Positions 1 through 13,969 of a stretch of 64,000 nucleotides of DNA are shown here, in pieces; within the stretch, counting starts at the first letter, position 1, and every line of letters starts with the position of its first letter. A program made the position numbers and the translations under genes. The notes under the pieces are model-generated. The model saw nothing but the letters and a program-made list of their open reading frames with translations. It was not told where the DNA came from and made no database searches. The DNA is from Citrobacter enshiensis (GTDB lineage: Bacteria > Pseudomonadota > Gammaproteobacteria > Enterobacterales > Enterobacteriaceae), in the NCBI RefSeq assembly GCF_029338175.1, contig NZ_CP119862.1, forward strand, positions 310,001-374,000, given 5' to 3'.

Positions 1-1836
<1,836 letters not shown>

Positions 1837-1954
1837 TCACTTCACTGTGAGGAAATGGGGAAAAACGATTTTTTTTGCGCTTCGTAATTAATAGATATAA
1901 GGTCGGACAGAAACCGGTTTAATGCAAGTTAAGTGGACTTTTTGTGCTTCTGAA

Positions 1955-1970
1955 TTTGCACTCTGTCACA
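1955..1970 (-). promoter_or_regulatory. CRP site upstream of malT
   Basis: On the malT strand the sequence reads TGTGA-CAGAGT-GCAAA: a perfect left half and a weak right half of the CRP consensus TGTGA-N6-TCACA. It lies about 125 bp before the malT start codon. malT is a known CRP-activated gene and the E. coli site is nearly the same as I remember it. Assignment is by eye. Confidence 0.7.
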
Positions 1971-2349
1971 AATTTAAATATCTCTGATTGGAAACTCTTT
2001 TTTATCGTCTGAATGTGCGTGGGGACTGGATTGGTGCCTGGTTTTGCTTGTGCCAGAGAGTGTCGCAGCTTCTGTAAGGTTAAATGGATTTTAATGAAAA
2101 TCGTCATTTTTCCTGCGTGACGAATAAACATTTACGAAAAAATGATAACCCAGAGGGTTATTTTAGGTTAGAAACTATTTCTGTATTTACATGTTCTTTC
2201 TAAATGATATTCCACAATTTTTTATAGCCTCTGTTTATTCCCTTCGATAATGCGTAAAACAATATATGGCTTGCAGGGATCTGTGTGGTCATTCTGAGCA
2301 TTGACGGGTCATCGCACTATCGTAAAGTGGCGGCGATCACACTTTTATG

Positions 2350-2394
2350 CTCATCCCCACTACTCCTCCCCGCCTAATCCCCGGTGGGAGGAGG
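2350..2394 (+). promoter_or_regulatory. Cluster of MalT boxes for malPQ
   Basis: Three decamers on the minus strand resemble the MalT box GGGGA(T/G)GAGG: GGGGATGAG (2350-2358), GGGGAGGAG (2363-2371) and GGGGATTAG (2374-2382). A fourth on the plus strand, TGGGAGGAGG (2385-2394), is closest to malP. This mirrors the arrangement at E. coli malPp. The proximal box carries G where I recall T in E. coli; both are allowed by the consensus. Confidence 0.8.
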
Positions 2395-2446
2395 AAGGTC
2401 AACAACGAGCCAGGCAAACTAGCAATAACGTTGTTTTATTACCTGA

Positions 2447-4855
<2,409 letters not shown>

Positions 4856-4864
4856 GGAAACGCG

Positions 4865-6952
4865 ATGGAAAGCAAACGTCTGGACAATGCCGCGTTAGCG
4901 GCGGGGATCAGCCCCAATTATATCAATGCCCACGGTAAACCGCAGTCGATTGGCGCCGAAACCAAACGGCGTTTGCTTGACGCCATGCATCGCACCACCG
5001 CCGCCACGAAGGTGGCGGTGACTCCCGTGCCAAATGTGATGGTGTATACCGCAGGCAAAAAGATGCCGCTGGCGGTCGAAGGGAGTGGGGAGTTTACCTG
5101 GATACTGACCACCGAAGAGGGGGCGCAGCACAAAGGGCACGCCACGGGCGGCAAAGCATTTCATCTTCCGGCAAAGCTGCCGGAGGGCTATCACACGCTG
5201 ACATTAACCCAGGGCGAACAGCGTTCGCACTGCCGGATCATTGTGGCGCCGAAGCGCTGCTACGAACCTCAGGCGCTGCTGACGGGCCAAAAGCTGTGGG
5301 GTGCATGTGTGCAACTCTACACCCTGCGTTCAGAGCGTAACTGGGGGATTGGCGATTTTGGCGATCTCAAGGCCATGCTGGTAGACGTGGCGAAACGCGG
5401 CGGTTCCTTCATTGGATTGAATCCCATTCATGCGCTCTATCCGGCGAATCCCGAAAGCGCCAGTCCGTACAGCCCTTCTTCACGCCGCTGGCTGAATGTT
5501 ATTTACATTGATGTGAATGCAGTAGAAGACTTCCGCCAGAGCGAAGAGGCGCAGGCCTGGTGGCAGATGCCGGAAACTCAACAGACGCTGCAACGTGCGC
5601 GGGACGCTGAATGGGTGGATTACACCGCCGTGACGGCGCTGAAAATGACGGCGCTGCGTATGGCATGGCCTGGTTTCGCAGCTCGTGATGACGAGCAAAT
5701 GGCTGAGTTTCGTCACTTTGTCGAACAGGAAGGCGAAAGCCTGTACTGGCAGGCCGCGTTCGACGCACTGCATGCTTATCAGGTGAAAGAGGACAAATTG
5801 CGCTGGGGCTGGCCGGTGTGGCCGCAGGCGTATCAGTCGGTGGACTCTGTGCAAGTCAAACAGTTCTGCGAAGCGCATCGGGATGAGGTGGATTTCTATC
5901 TCTGGCTGCAGTGGCTGGCGTATACCCAATTCGCCGCCTGTTGGCAAACCAGTCAGGGATTCGACATGCCGATTGGCCTGTATCGTGATCTGGCCGTGGG
6001 CGTCGCACAAGGCGGTGCGGAAACCTGGTGTGACCGTGAGCTATATTGTCTGAAAGCCTCTGTCGGCGCGCCGCCGGATATCCTCGGCCCGCTCGGTCAG
6101 AACTGGGGATTGCCGCCAATGGATCCCCACATTATCACGGCGCGTGCCTATGAGCCGTTTATCGAGTTACTGCGCGCCAATATGCAAAACTGCGGCGCGC
6201 TGCGTATCGACCATGTGATGTCGATGCTGCGTTTGTGGTGGATCCCCTACGGTGAAACGGCAGATCATGGCGCTTATGTTCATTATCCGGTGGACGATCT
6301 GCTCTCCATTCTGGCGCTGGAAAGTCAACGTAATCACTGTATGGTGATTGGCGAAGATTTGGGTACCGTGCCGGTGGAGATCGTCAGCAAATTGCGCAAT
6401 AGCGGCGTCTATTCTTACAAAGTCCTCTATTTTGAAAATGACCATGAGAAGACCTTCCGTGCGCCGAAAGCGTACCCGGAACAATCAATGGCTGTCGCGA
6501 CGACGCATGACCTTCCTACGCTGCGTGGCTATTGGGACAGCGGCGATCTGACGCTTGGCAAAACGCTGGGACTCTACCCGGATGAGACAGTCCTGCGTGA
6601 GTTGTATCAGGATCGCGAGCAGGCAAAACAAGGGCTGCTGGATGCGTTGCACAAGTATGGCTGCTTGCCAAAACGCGCAGGGCATAAGGCATCGCTGATG
6701 TCGATGACGTCGACGCTCAATCGTGGCCTGCAGCGTTATATTGCAGACAGTAATAGCGCGCTGCTGGGGTTGCAGCCGGAAGACTGGCTGGACATGGCGG
6801 AGCCGGTCAACATTCCGGGTACCAGCGAACAGTACAAGAACTGGCGGCGTAAACTGGCGACCACCCTTGAAGAGATGTTTGCCGATGATGAGGTGAACAA
6901 GCTGATTAAGGATTTGGATAAGCGGCGAAAAGCGGCAACGAAGAAGAAGTAA
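4865..6952 (+). CDS. malQ: MalQ, 4-alpha-glucanotransferase (amylomaltase)
   Basis: GH77 amylomaltase; it transfers maltosyl and larger glucan units between maltodextrins, releasing glucose and lengthening chains for MalP. 695 residues, one more than the E. coli protein as I recall it. Catalytic-site motifs are visible: LRIDHVM (nucleophile Asp), VIGEDLGTVP (acid/base Glu) and TTHDLPTLRGYW (transition-state Asp). ATG 4865 follows an AAGGAAA Shine-Dalgarno 9 bp after malP. A terminator follows the stop. The Lys/Arg-rich end is normal for this protein. Confidence 0.98.
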   Translation: MESKRLDNAALAAGISPNYINAHGKPQSIGAETKRRLLDAMHRTTAATKVAVTPVPNVMVYTAGKKMPLAVEGSGEFTWILTTEEGAQHKGHATGGKAFHLPAKLPEGYHTLTLTQGEQRSHCRIIVAPKRCYEPQALLTGQKLWGACVQLYTLRSERNWGIGDFGDLKAMLVDVAKRGGSFIGLNPIHALYPANPESASPYSPSSRRWLNVIYIDVNAVEDFRQSEEAQAWWQMPETQQTLQRARDAEWVDYTAVTALKMTALRMAWPGFAARDDEQMAEFRHFVEQEGESLYWQAAFDALHAYQVKEDKLRWGWPVWPQAYQSVDSVQVKQFCEAHRDEVDFYLWLQWLAYTQFAACWQTSQGFDMPIGLYRDLAVGVAQGGAETWCDRELYCLKASVGAPPDILGPLGQNWGLPPMDPHIITARAYEPFIELLRANMQNCGALRIDHVMSMLRLWWIPYGETADHGAYVHYPVDDLLSILALESQRNHCMVIGEDLGTVPVEIVSKLRNSGVYSYKVLYFENDHEKTFRAPKAYPEQSMAVATTHDLPTLRGYWDSGDLTLGKTLGLYPDETVLRELYQDREQAKQGLLDALHKYGCLPKRAGHKASLMSMTSTLNRGLQRYIADSNSALLGLQPEDWLDMAEPVNIPGTSEQYKNWRRKLATTLEEMFADDEVNKLIKDLDKRRKAATKKK

Positions 6953-6957
6953 CAACC

Positions 6958-6990
6958 AAAACGCCGGGGCTTACTTACCCGGCGTTTTCT
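6958..6990 (+). terminator. malPQ terminator
   Basis: Stem AACGCCGGG / CCCGGCGTT with a short loop is followed by TTTCTT, directly after the malQ stop. Confidence 0.85.
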
Positions 6991-7020
6991 TATCTGTAAC
7001 GCAGGCTGAGCGACGTCGTT

Positions 7021-7072
7021 GTAGACCAGGCGCCATCCGGCAATGTGCCGCACCACGTCTGATGACGCTACG
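7021..7072. repeat. Degenerate REP-like element
   Basis: GTAG, GCCATCCGGCAATGTG and CTGATGACGCTACGC match the two halves of an enterobacterial REP pair but with several changes, so this looks like a decayed BIME between the convergent malQ and gntT genes. Confidence 0.6.
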
Positions 7073-7093
7073 CGACACGGTGAACGCTAAGCA

Positions 7094-7126
7094 TAAAAAA
7101 ACCGGGGATTTCCCCGGTTTTTTTTG
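7094..7126 (-). terminator. gntT terminator (bidirectional form)
   Basis: ACCGGGGA / TCCCCGGT stem flanked by seven A on one side and a T run on the other; it can end transcripts from either strand. It lies 17 bp past the gntT stop. Confidence 0.9.
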
Positions 7127-7142
7127 TCTGGAACGTGCGGTG

Positions 7143-8459
7143 TTAAACCACCATACCCAGCAGCAGACACCCTACCAGGCCGCAGACAGAGATAATGGTT
7201 TCCAGCATGGACCATGATTTGATGGTCTCGCCGATGGTCAGGTTGAAATACTCTTTGAACAGCCAGAAGCCTGGATCGTTCACGTGGGAGAAAATCACGC
7301 TACCAGAACCTACGGCAATAACCATCAGTTCCGGGCTGACGCCAGTGGTGGCAATCAGCGGTGCCACGATACCACCCGCAGTAATGGCGGCAACTGTCGC
7401 TGAACCCAGCGCGATACGCAGGACGGCAGCGATAGACCACGCCATCAGAATCGGGGAGATGTTGGTTTCGTGCATCATAGAGGCGATGTACTTATCAACG
7501 CCGCTATCAACCAGAACCTGTTTGAACGCACCGCCACCGCCGATGATCAACAGCATCATGGCAATGATTTTGATGGAAGAGGACAGAGTCTCGTTAATCT
7601 GATCCATTGAACGACCACGGTTCAGACCGAAGGTGAACATCGCAATCAGGACCGCAATCAGCGTCGCCATAACCGGGTCGCCGAGGAATTCTGCGACAGC
7701 CAGGAAAGGGTGACCTTTAGGCAGGCTCATCTCTGCAACGGCGCGGAACGCCATCAGGATCACCGGTACCAGGGAAGTCCAGACGCTGACGCCGAAGCCA
7801 GGCATCTCTTCTTCAGTAAAGGTTTTGGCGCTGTACAGACCTTCCGGAATTGGTTTGTCGATACCTTTCAGGCAGCGAGCAAAAACAGGACCGGCCAGGA
7901 TAACGGTTGGGATTGCCAGAATGGTACCGAACAGCAGGGTTTTACCCATATCTGCATGGAAAATGGTCGCAATGGCCGTTGGGCCCGGGTGCGGCGGCAG
8001 GAAGCCGTGGGTTACAGAAAGCGCGGCCGCCATCGGTACGCCGACAAACAGCAGTGGGATATTGGCAGCAGCAGCGATGGTGAACACCAGCGGCAGCATC
8101 AGCACGAAGCCCACTTCGTAGAACAGGGCAAAACCCACGGTGAAGCCGGTTAACACGACAGCCCACTGGATGTGTTTTTTACCAAATTTGGCAATCAACG
8201 TGGTGGCGATACGCTGCGCGCCGCCACAATCTGCCAGCATTTTGCCCAACATGGCGCCGAAACCCATAATCAGGGCGAGGCTGCCCAGGGTTCCACCAAC
8301 ACCAGCCTTGATGGAGCTAATCACTTTAACCAACGGCATGCCTTGCATCAGACCGACTGCAAGCGCTACCAGGACGAGAGCGATAAATCCGTTCATTTTG
8401 AAGCGGATCATCAGAAGAAGTAACAAGATGACACCGATAGCAACGATGACTAATGGCAT
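7143..8459 (-). CDS. gntT: GntT, high-affinity gluconate:H+ symporter
   Basis: Inner-membrane permease of the GntP family that takes up D-gluconate. 438 residues, equal to the E. coli protein, starting MPLVIVAIGV. Many hydrophobic spans alternate with short loops; the family-conserved HGFLPPHPGPTAIA and SHVNDPGFW segments are intact. The upstream DNA has two GntR operator-like palindromes, in line with known GntR repression and CRP activation of gntT. It is convergent with malQ. Confidence 0.97.
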   Translation of the reverse strand: MPLVIVAIGVILLLLLMIRFKMNGFIALVLVALAVGLMQGMPLVKVISSIKAGVGGTLGSLALIMGFGAMLGKMLADCGGAQRIATTLIAKFGKKHIQWAVVLTGFTVGFALFYEVGFVLMLPLVFTIAAAANIPLLFVGVPMAAALSVTHGFLPPHPGPTAIATIFHADMGKTLLFGTILAIPTVILAGPVFARCLKGIDKPIPEGLYSAKTFTEEEMPGFGVSVWTSLVPVILMAFRAVAEMSLPKGHPFLAVAEFLGDPVMATLIAVLIAMFTFGLNRGRSMDQINETLSSSIKIIAMMLLIIGGGGAFKQVLVDSGVDKYIASMMHETNISPILMAWSIAAVLRIALGSATVAAITAGGIVAPLIATTGVSPELMVIAVGSGSVIFSHVNDPGFWLFKEYFNLTIGETIKSWSMLETIISVCGLVGCLLLGMVV

Positions 8460-8478
8460 GATTTACCTGGCCTTTACT

Positions 8479-8494
8479 TTGTTATGGGTAACGT
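8479..8494 (-). promoter_or_regulatory. GntR operator-like site, proximal to gntT
   Basis: On the gntT strand it reads ACGTTACCCATAACAA, close to the GntR palindrome ATGTTACCSGTAACAT. It lies 20 bp before the gntT start, inside the leader. Confidence 0.6.
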
Positions 8495-8619
8495 CAGTGT
8501 TTAGATGACAAAATCCGGTTTTCCCAACGGGGAACAGAACCGTAGCGGCACCAGTACTGAGTGCCTTCGAAACTCTTTAGTTTAGTCGGCTGTTATGGGG
8601 TGGTTAGGTGCCCATACGA

Positions 8620-8635
8620 ATGATACGGGTAACAT
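8620..8635 (-). promoter_or_regulatory. GntR operator-like site, distal to gntT
   Basis: On the gntT strand it reads ATGTTACCCGTATCAT, one mismatch from the GntR palindrome. It is 141 bp from the proximal site, a spacing that would allow looping. Confidence 0.75.
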
Positions 8636-8733
8636 GTATGAGTTGAGAATCACCCAGGCAGGCAAAATTTGAATTATGAGACGCAGGTCATGTTATGAGG
8701 TCGGATCTTTCAGGAAGGAGAAGGCAAATACAG

Positions 8734-8759
8734 GCCCGGTGAGCATGGCGTCACCGGGC
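8734..8759 (-). terminator. Hairpin after nfuA, probable terminator
   Basis: Nine-bp perfect stem GCCCGGTGA / TCACCGGGC, 12 bp past the nfuA stop. On the nfuA strand the tail is CTGTATTT, only moderately U-rich. Confidence 0.5.
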
Positions 8760-8771
8760 AAAGGCAGGCTC

Positions 8772-9347
8772 TTAGTAGTAAGAGTGCTCACCGCGCTGGT
8801 GTTCGGTCAGGTCGCGAACGCCTTTCAGTTCAGGGAACTCGTTCAGCAGCTGTTTTTCGATGCCTTCTTTCAGGGTGACATCGACCATAGAACAGCCGTT
8901 ACAGCCGCCGCCAAACTGCAGAATGGCGTAGCCTTCGTCGGTGATCTCCATCAGCGTCACGCGGCCGCCGTGGCCCGCCAGCTGTGGGTTGATCTGCGAC
9001 TGGATTGCGTATTCCACGCGCTCCATCAGCGGCGCATCATCAGCAACTTTACGCATTTTCGCGTTTGGCGCTTTCAGCGTCAGCTGAGAACCTAGCTGGT
9101 CGGTCACAAAATCAATTTCGGCATCTTCCAGATACGGCGCGCTCAGCTCATCGACATAGGCAGTGAGCAGGTCAAATTTGATGGCGGTGTCGGTTGCTTC
9201 CACGGCGTCCGGCGGACAATAAGAAACGCCACACTCAGCGTTAGGCGTACCGGGATTGATCACAAATACGCGGATTTGTGTCCCTTCTTCCTGATTTGCC
9301 AGCAGTTTGGCAAAGTGCGCTTGTGCAGCCTCGGAAATATGGATCAT
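8772..9347 (-). CDS. nfuA: NfuA, Fe-S cluster carrier/scaffold
   Basis: Delivers [4Fe-4S] clusters to client enzymes, mainly in oxidative stress or iron limitation. 191 residues as in E. coli. The N-terminal half is a degenerate A-type carrier domain; the C-terminal half is a NifU-like domain with the cluster-binding CNGC motif near residue 149. Start ATG 9347 (MIHISEAAQ). It lies between gntX and gntT on the same strand and appears to be transcribed alone. Confidence 0.97.
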   Translation of the reverse strand: MIHISEAAQAHFAKLLANQEEGTQIRVFVINPGTPNAECGVSYCPPDAVEATDTAIKFDLLTAYVDELSAPYLEDAEIDFVTDQLGSQLTLKAPNAKMRKVADDAPLMERVEYAIQSQINPQLAGHGGRVTLMEITDEGYAILQFGGGCNGCSMVDVTLKEGIEKQLLNEFPELKGVRDLTEHQRGEHSYY

Positions 9348-9405
9348 AGTAATGGCCTAATAGTTGACTATTTTAGTTGGTTATAATACGCCCATCATCG
9401 AGGCT

Positions 9406-10089
9406 CTACAAGGTTCGACACAGGCACCATACCTGGACAGTCGCTGCGCCGTTGCGTAAAAGCAGTTGCGCGATCTCCGCGACGGTACTTCCGGTAGTGA
9501 CGACATCATCCACAACAACCATATGGAGTCCCCGCACCGGCAATTCAAGGCGAAATGCGTTTTTCAGGTTACGTTTGCGTAATCTGGCGCTGAGATGGTG
9601 CTGGGTGGCCGTCGCCCGGACCCGCGTCACGGACTGACTATCCCAGGCGCATCCCAGCCAGCGCGCCAGCGGGCGGCATAAGAGGTCGGTTTGGTTAAAT
9701 CCCCTGCGCCAGTGGCGGCGCTGCCAAAGCGGTACGCTGACTATCCGGTCAGGTAACCGGAGACCAGTGGTGCGGCGCGCCAGTAATACCTCCTGCAATA
9801 GCAGACGTGAAAGGGCGACGGCAATTTCACAGCGGCGGGAAAATTTAAGCTGGTGGATAAGCGAACTCAGTGGCGGGGCATAGTCGCTAACGGTGACCAG
9901 CCGTTGCCAGGGGGGCGTTTTTTGCAGACAGCGCCCACAGGGGAGAGTGGCATGTGTGGCCGGTAAACCGCACTGCGGGCACAGGCAAACGCGGCAGCGT
10001 ACCGACTGTGCGCATACCGAACAAATTCCCCAATGACCGAGCGCCAGCGGCATTCGGCATAGCCAGCATAAACCCGGTACTGTTAGCAT
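9406..10089 (-). CDS. gntX: GntX/ComF-family phosphoribosyltransferase-like protein
   Basis: ComF-like protein: an N-terminal zinc-ribbon-like region (CWLC, CSVC, CPQCGLPA and CGRC pairs) and a C-terminal phosphoribosyltransferase fold with the PRPP loop VVVDDVVTTGST. Earlier linked to gluconate uptake in E. coli; ComF relatives act in DNA uptake, and the true role here is unknown. I chose ATG 10089 (MLTVPGLCWLC, 227 residues) over an in-frame upstream start at 10137, because it gives the E. coli length and the longer form would overlap divergent bioH. Confidence 0.93.
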   Translation of the reverse strand: MLTVPGLCWLCRMPLALGHWGICSVCAQSVRCRVCLCPQCGLPATHATLPCGRCLQKTPPWQRLVTVSDYAPPLSSLIHQLKFSRRCEIAVALSRLLLQEVLLARRTTGLRLPDRIVSVPLWQRRHWRRGFNQTDLLCRPLARWLGCAWDSQSVTRVRATATQHHLSARLRKRNLKNAFRLELPVRGLHMVVVDDVVTTGSTVAEIAQLLLRNGAATVQVWCLCRTL

Positions 10090-10126
10090 ATGCGCATCCT
10101 TGTTAGCTAAAAGAGAACAGTAACTG

Positions 10127-10897
10127 ATGAATGACATCTGGTGGCAGACCGAAGGTCAGGGAAATTGTCATCTTGTGCTGCTGCACGGATGGGGATTGAA
10201 CGCAGAAGTCTGGCATTGCATAAGCGCGGAACTGGCTTCGCATTTCACCCTGCATCTCGTTGACTTACCGGGTTTTGGCCGGAGTCAGGGATTTGGCGCA
10301 ATGACGCTCGAGGCCATGGCGGAATGCGTGCTGAAACAGGCGCCGGATAAAGCCGTTTGGCTCGGCTGGAGTCTGGGCGGATTGGTCGCCAGTCAGGTGG
10401 CGTTAACGCATCCTGAACGTGTTCAGGCGTTGGTTACCGTTGCCTCATCACCACGTTTTAGCGCTCATGAAGCGTGGCCGGGCATCAAACCGGAAATTTT
10501 AGCCGGTTTTCAACAGCAACTGAGTGAAGACTTCCAGCGTACGGTGGAGCGTTTTCTGGCGCTGCAAACGCTGGGAACGGAGACGGCGCGTCAGGATGCG
10601 CGGGCCTTGAAAAAGGCCGTACTGGCGCTGCCCATGCCGGAGGTCGAGGTGCTGAACGGCGGTCTGGAAATCCTCAAAACCGCCGATCTCCGTGAGCAGC
10701 TAAAAGCACTGACCATGCCGTTTTTGCGTCTGTACGGTTATCTGGATGGTCTGGTGCCGCGTAAAGTGGTTCCGATGCTGGACGCGTTATGGCCGGAAAG
10801 TGAGTCTGAAGTCTTTGCGAAAGCGGCACATGCGCCGTTTATCTCGCATCCTGATGCGTTTTGTCAGGCGTTAATCGCCGTGAAGGATAAGCTGTAA
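10127..10897 (+). CDS. bioH: BioH, pimeloyl-ACP methyl ester carboxylesterase
   Basis: Cuts the methyl ester from pimeloyl-ACP, the last step before the biotin ring-forming enzymes. 256-residue alpha/beta hydrolase with Ser82 in GWSLGG, Asp207 in YLDGLV and His235 in AAHAPF forming the triad. It diverges from gntX with only 37 bp between start codons, so the two promoters must overlap. Confidence 0.97.
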   Translation: MNDIWWQTEGQGNCHLVLLHGWGLNAEVWHCISAELASHFTLHLVDLPGFGRSQGFGAMTLEAMAECVLKQAPDKAVWLGWSLGGLVASQVALTHPERVQALVTVASSPRFSAHEAWPGIKPEILAGFQQQLSEDFQRTVERFLALQTLGTETARQDARALKKAVLALPMPEVEVLNGGLEILKTADLREQLKALTMPFLRLYGYLDGLVPRKVVPMLDALWPESESEVFAKAAHAPFISHPDAFCQALIAVKDKL

Positions 10898-10909
10898 CCG
10901 CAGCGTGTT

Positions 10910-10935
10910 GCCCGGCGATGTGATTTTCGCCGGGC
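10910..10935. terminator. Hairpin between convergent bioH and feoC
   Basis: GCCCGGCGA / TCGCCGGGC nine-bp stem with an eight-base loop, 12 bp after the bioH stop and 13 bp from the feoC stop. No clear U-run on either side, so termination strength is uncertain. Confidence 0.5.
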
Positions 10936-10948
10936 CTTGTGCGGTGGG

Positions 10949-11185
10949 CTACCGTAGCGACCACCACTCGCGCAGACACGCTTTCCCCTCCGGGCAGCTC
11001 TTACAACTTCCGGAGAGGCACCCGTCGGCGTCCTCCTGAATGCGCACGGCTTTACCCATGTTCTCCAGTTGACTCAGCATCGCATCAATCATGGGTTGCG
11101 GGGTATTAAGTGTGTGGCTAATTTGCTTAGCCTCCATCCGTCCCCGCAGTGCCAGTAAATCACGAACCTGAATAAGTGAAGCCAT
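10949..11185 (-). CDS. feoC: FeoC, accessory protein of ferrous iron uptake
   Basis: 78-residue winged-helix protein ending the feoABC operon. The N-terminal half is a small winged helix ([13 protein letters not shown]...); the C-terminal half has four cysteines in [15 protein letters not shown] that can hold an Fe-S cluster. In relatives it protects FeoB from FtsH proteolysis. It follows feoB by 11 bp. In K-12 rpnA lies between this gene and bioH; here the two are adjacent. Confidence 0.95.
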   Translation of the reverse strand: MASLIQVRDLLALRGRMEAKQISHTLNTPQPMIDAMLSQLENMGKAVRIQEDADGCLSGSCKSCPEGKACLREWWSLR

Positions 11186-11196
11186 TATTCGCCGCC

Positions 11197-13515
11197 TTAG
11201 TGGCAGTCGCCCGTTGAGCTGGCGCAGCAGGAACTTGCCGTTTTACGCGTAGCCAGCAATTCGATATCCACACGGCTACGGGCGCGACGCAACAGACCCA
11301 GCACCACAATGTTGAACAGGATGACCGCCAGAATGCAGACCAGACTGTAGGTCGGGTGCTGGCTGTAGCTGGCCACCTGATAAAACAACGTCGACAGTGA
11401 GTAGGCGATGTTCAGACCCCACAGAATGGAGAAGCCCATCCAGCCGCGACTGGATTCACGAGAAATAGCGCCCATCACCGAGATGCACGGTACATACAGC
11501 AGGACGAAAATCAGATAGCTGTAGGCTGCTGCCGCGCTACCGAATTTGGCGCCCATCACGCCCATTGCGCCTGTCGCCATTTCGCCGTCGCCTTTGCTGG
11601 CTTCAATCGGGTTCGCCAGTACGCTGAGGCTGAAGGTATCTTTCAGGCTCTGCCAGGTTTCGTCTACCGCGCCCATCAACTCGTCACCGAGGTTGAACTC
11701 TGCGGGGTTGAACTCCTCTTCCTGGATGTTTTCTGCGGTGTAGAGCGTGTTGAGTGTACCGACCACGACCTCTTTCGCCATTGCACCGGTAAACAGCCCT
11801 ACCGTTGCCTGCCAGTTATCTTCATGAACGCCAATCGGTTTAAAGATGGGGGTGATCACGCGGCTCACGGAAGCGAGAGCAGAGTCGTTGATGTTGTCGA
11901 CGATTTTCCCGTTCAGGGAGAAGCTGTTAAAGGCACTGAGGAAAATACTGACGATGATGATCACTTTACCGGCGCGCAGGACGAAGCCTTTCAGGCGCTG
12001 CCAGGTTTGAATGACCAGACTCTTAATGTGCGGAACATGGTAGACCGGCAGTTCCATAACAAACGGAGAGGCTTCGCCACGCATGATGGTGTGTTTGAGC
12101 ATCAGGCCGGTCAACACCGCCATCACAATACCGAGCACGTAAAGTGAGAAGACCGCCAGCGCGCCATTCTGACCAAAGAACGCGGCGGCAAAGACCGCAA
12201 AAATCGCCAGACGTGCGCCGCAGGACATAAACGGCGCCATCATGATGGTCATCAGGCGTTCACGCGGCGCATCCAGGGTACGCGCGCCCATCACCGAGGG
12301 TACGTTGCAACCAAAGCCCACAATCAGCGGTACAAATGACTTACCCGGTAGCCCCAGCGCTTGCATCAACCGGTCCATCACAAACGCTGCGCGCGCCATG
12401 TAACCGGAGTCTTCAAGGAACGAGAGGAACAAGTACATCATCCCGATCTGCGGCACCAGCGGCAGAACGGTGTTGATCCCACCGCCAAGGCCCTGGGCCA
12501 GGAAAATAGTTAACCACTCCGGGAAGTGAAGGGTGTAGCCAATCCACTGGATACCATGCACAAACAGTGCGACCGAGCCGACGTCAAACAGCGGCTGTAA
12601 AGCACCACCGATGTTAATGGCAAGCAGGAACATCAGGTACATGACGAACAGGAAAATCGGCAGGCCGAGGAAGCGGTTAAGGATGATTTTATCCACCGCC
12701 GTGGTGAAACGGCTGGGTTCGGCGGTCAGCGTATTGCTCACCACGTCGCAGATGGCGGCGATACACTGGTAACGCGCGTCGGCGATGTGCAGCGCCGGGT
12801 CTTCCATCGTTTCGCTTAAGCGAGTTATTGAGGCGTCAAGACGTTGCGCGGCGTCACCGGCATACGCGCGGCTATAGATATCACCTTCCAGCATCTGCAG
12901 ACCGAGCCAGCGGCGCTGTTGCAACGGCATATCCGGGGACATCGCATCAGCCAGCGAATGGGCTTCACGTAACAGCGGTTGGGCATAATGCACCAGCTCA
13001 ACGCTGTCATTTGCCTGATGGCGGTCGATGGCTAATTTCAGCGCTTCAATCCCGCGACCCCGCGTGGAAACCAGCGGTACGACCGGACAGCCAAGGCGTG
13101 CGGAAAGGGCATCAATATCAATACGGATCTGCTGTTTTTCAGCAATATCCAGCATGTTGAGTGCGACAATGCAGGGAATGCCTAATTCAAGCAGTTGTAA
13201 CGTCAGGTAGAGGTTACGCTCAAGGTTAGAGGCATCGACCACGTTGATCAGCAGGTCAGCGTCGCCGCTCAGAATGTAATGGCAAGCAATTTGCTCATCA
13301 AGCGAGGTTTGCGACGAAATGGTGGTCAGCGAATAGGTGCCGGGTAAATCGACCAGCGTGACCTGGTTATCGGTCGTGGCGAACTGACCCTCTTTACGTT
13401 CGACGGTAACGCCAGCCCAGTTGCCCACGCGCTGACGCGCACCGGTGAGCTGGTTAAATAAGGTTGTCTTGCCGGAATTTGGATTGCCAATTAAACCAAT
13501 GGTTAATTTTTTCAT
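11197..13515 (-). CDS. feoB: FeoB, GTP-gated ferrous iron permease
   Basis: Main Fe(II) importer of the inner membrane. 772 residues. The N-terminal G domain shows G1 GNPNSGKTT (residues 8-16), G3 DLPGTY and G4 NMLD, followed by a helical GDI-like region and about ten membrane spans with gate motifs containing conserved Cys ([14 protein letters not shown]). The C-terminus is cysteine-rich ([12 protein letters not shown]). feoA precedes it by 18 bp. Confidence 0.98.
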   Translation of the reverse strand: MKKLTIGLIGNPNSGKTTLFNQLTGARQRVGNWAGVTVERKEGQFATTDNQVTLVDLPGTYSLTTISSQTSLDEQIACHYILSGDADLLINVVDASNLERNLYLTLQLLELGIPCIVALNMLDIAEKQQIRIDIDALSARLGCPVVPLVSTRGRGIEALKLAIDRHQANDSVELVHYAQPLLREAHSLADAMSPDMPLQQRRWLGLQMLEGDIYSRAYAGDAAQRLDASITRLSETMEDPALHIADARYQCIAAICDVVSNTLTAEPSRFTTAVDKIILNRFLGLPIFLFVMYLMFLLAINIGGALQPLFDVGSVALFVHGIQWIGYTLHFPEWLTIFLAQGLGGGINTVLPLVPQIGMMYLFLSFLEDSGYMARAAFVMDRLMQALGLPGKSFVPLIVGFGCNVPSVMGARTLDAPRERLMTIMMAPFMSCGARLAIFAVFAAAFFGQNGALAVFSLYVLGIVMAVLTGLMLKHTIMRGEASPFVMELPVYHVPHIKSLVIQTWQRLKGFVLRAGKVIIIVSIFLSAFNSFSLNGKIVDNINDSALASVSRVITPIFKPIGVHEDNWQATVGLFTGAMAKEVVVGTLNTLYTAENIQEEEFNPAEFNLGDELMGAVDETWQSLKDTFSLSVLANPIEASKGDGEMATGAMGVMGAKFGSAAAAYSYLIFVLLYVPCISVMGAISRESSRGWMGFSILWGLNIAYSLSTLFYQVASYSQHPTYSLVCILAVILFNIVVLGLLRRARSRVDIELLATRKTASSCCASSTGDCH

Positions 13516-13533
13516 TTTTATAGACTCACTGTA

Positions 13534-13761
13534 TTAACAGGAAACCGCTTCCACTTCTAATAAGGCCAGATCTTTTTTACGCAATACCAGGCTAACACGA
13601 CGCGTTTCGATATGAATAGGGTCGCCTAAGGGCGCAACGCGCACCACATTAAAAGAGGAGCCGGGCAGCATGCCGAGGGAAAGCAGTTTTTGACGGTACG
13701 CCGGACTGATTTCACGGGCAAAGCCGGTAATTTTCCACGCAGTGTCTGGAGTGAATTGCAT
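13534..13761 (-). CDS. feoA: FeoA, SH3-like partner of FeoB
   Basis: 75-residue cytoplasmic SH3-like protein needed for FeoB function. The conserved region with [15 protein letters not shown] and a later [16 protein letters not shown] strand pattern is intact. First gene of feoABC; Fur and FNR sites lie upstream. Confidence 0.97.
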   Translation of the reverse strand: MQFTPDTAWKITGFAREISPAYRQKLLSLGMLPGSSFNVVRVAPLGDPIHIETRRVSLVLRKKDLALLEVEAVSC

Positions 13762-13879
13762 AGGGGCCTACTTTGTTTCTCGCTAACTGGATGTTTACCT
13801 CATGCGGTGCGCTAAAGCGGAGGGCATGAGACCAGATGATTAGCCAACGAAGGAAAGATTAAATAATCAACAGTACAAT

Positions 13880-13898
13880 GATAATGAGAATGGTTTCT
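13880..13898 (-). promoter_or_regulatory. Fur box upstream of feoA
   Basis: GATAATGAGAATGGTTTCT matches the 19-bp Fur consensus well in the left half and less well in the right; further ATCAT follows. It lies about 120 bp before the feoA start, as expected for Fur repression of feo. Confidence 0.75.
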
Positions 13899-13955
13899 AT
13901 CATCAATACTTAAAATGTGACCGAATGTGGTTTTGTATAATAAATTGAACCAATC

Positions 13956-13969
13956 TTGATATGGCTCAA
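13956..13969 (-). promoter_or_regulatory. FNR site upstream of feoA
   Basis: TTGAT-ATGG-CTCAA is one base from the FNR palindrome TTGAT-N4-ATCAA. feo is a known FNR-activated anaerobic operon. Confidence 0.65.

Larger units (their letters stand above)
8460..8771. other. gntT upstream region and nfuA 3' flank (no gene)
   Basis: 312 bp without a gene. It holds two GntR operator-like sites and, at the nfuA end, a hairpin that may terminate nfuA. No convincing CRP site was found by eye. Confidence 0.7.

Noticed and set aside
8460-8771. CRP site for gntT
   Set aside because: The best word (TGACC-TGCGTC-TCATA) is too far from the consensus to claim.
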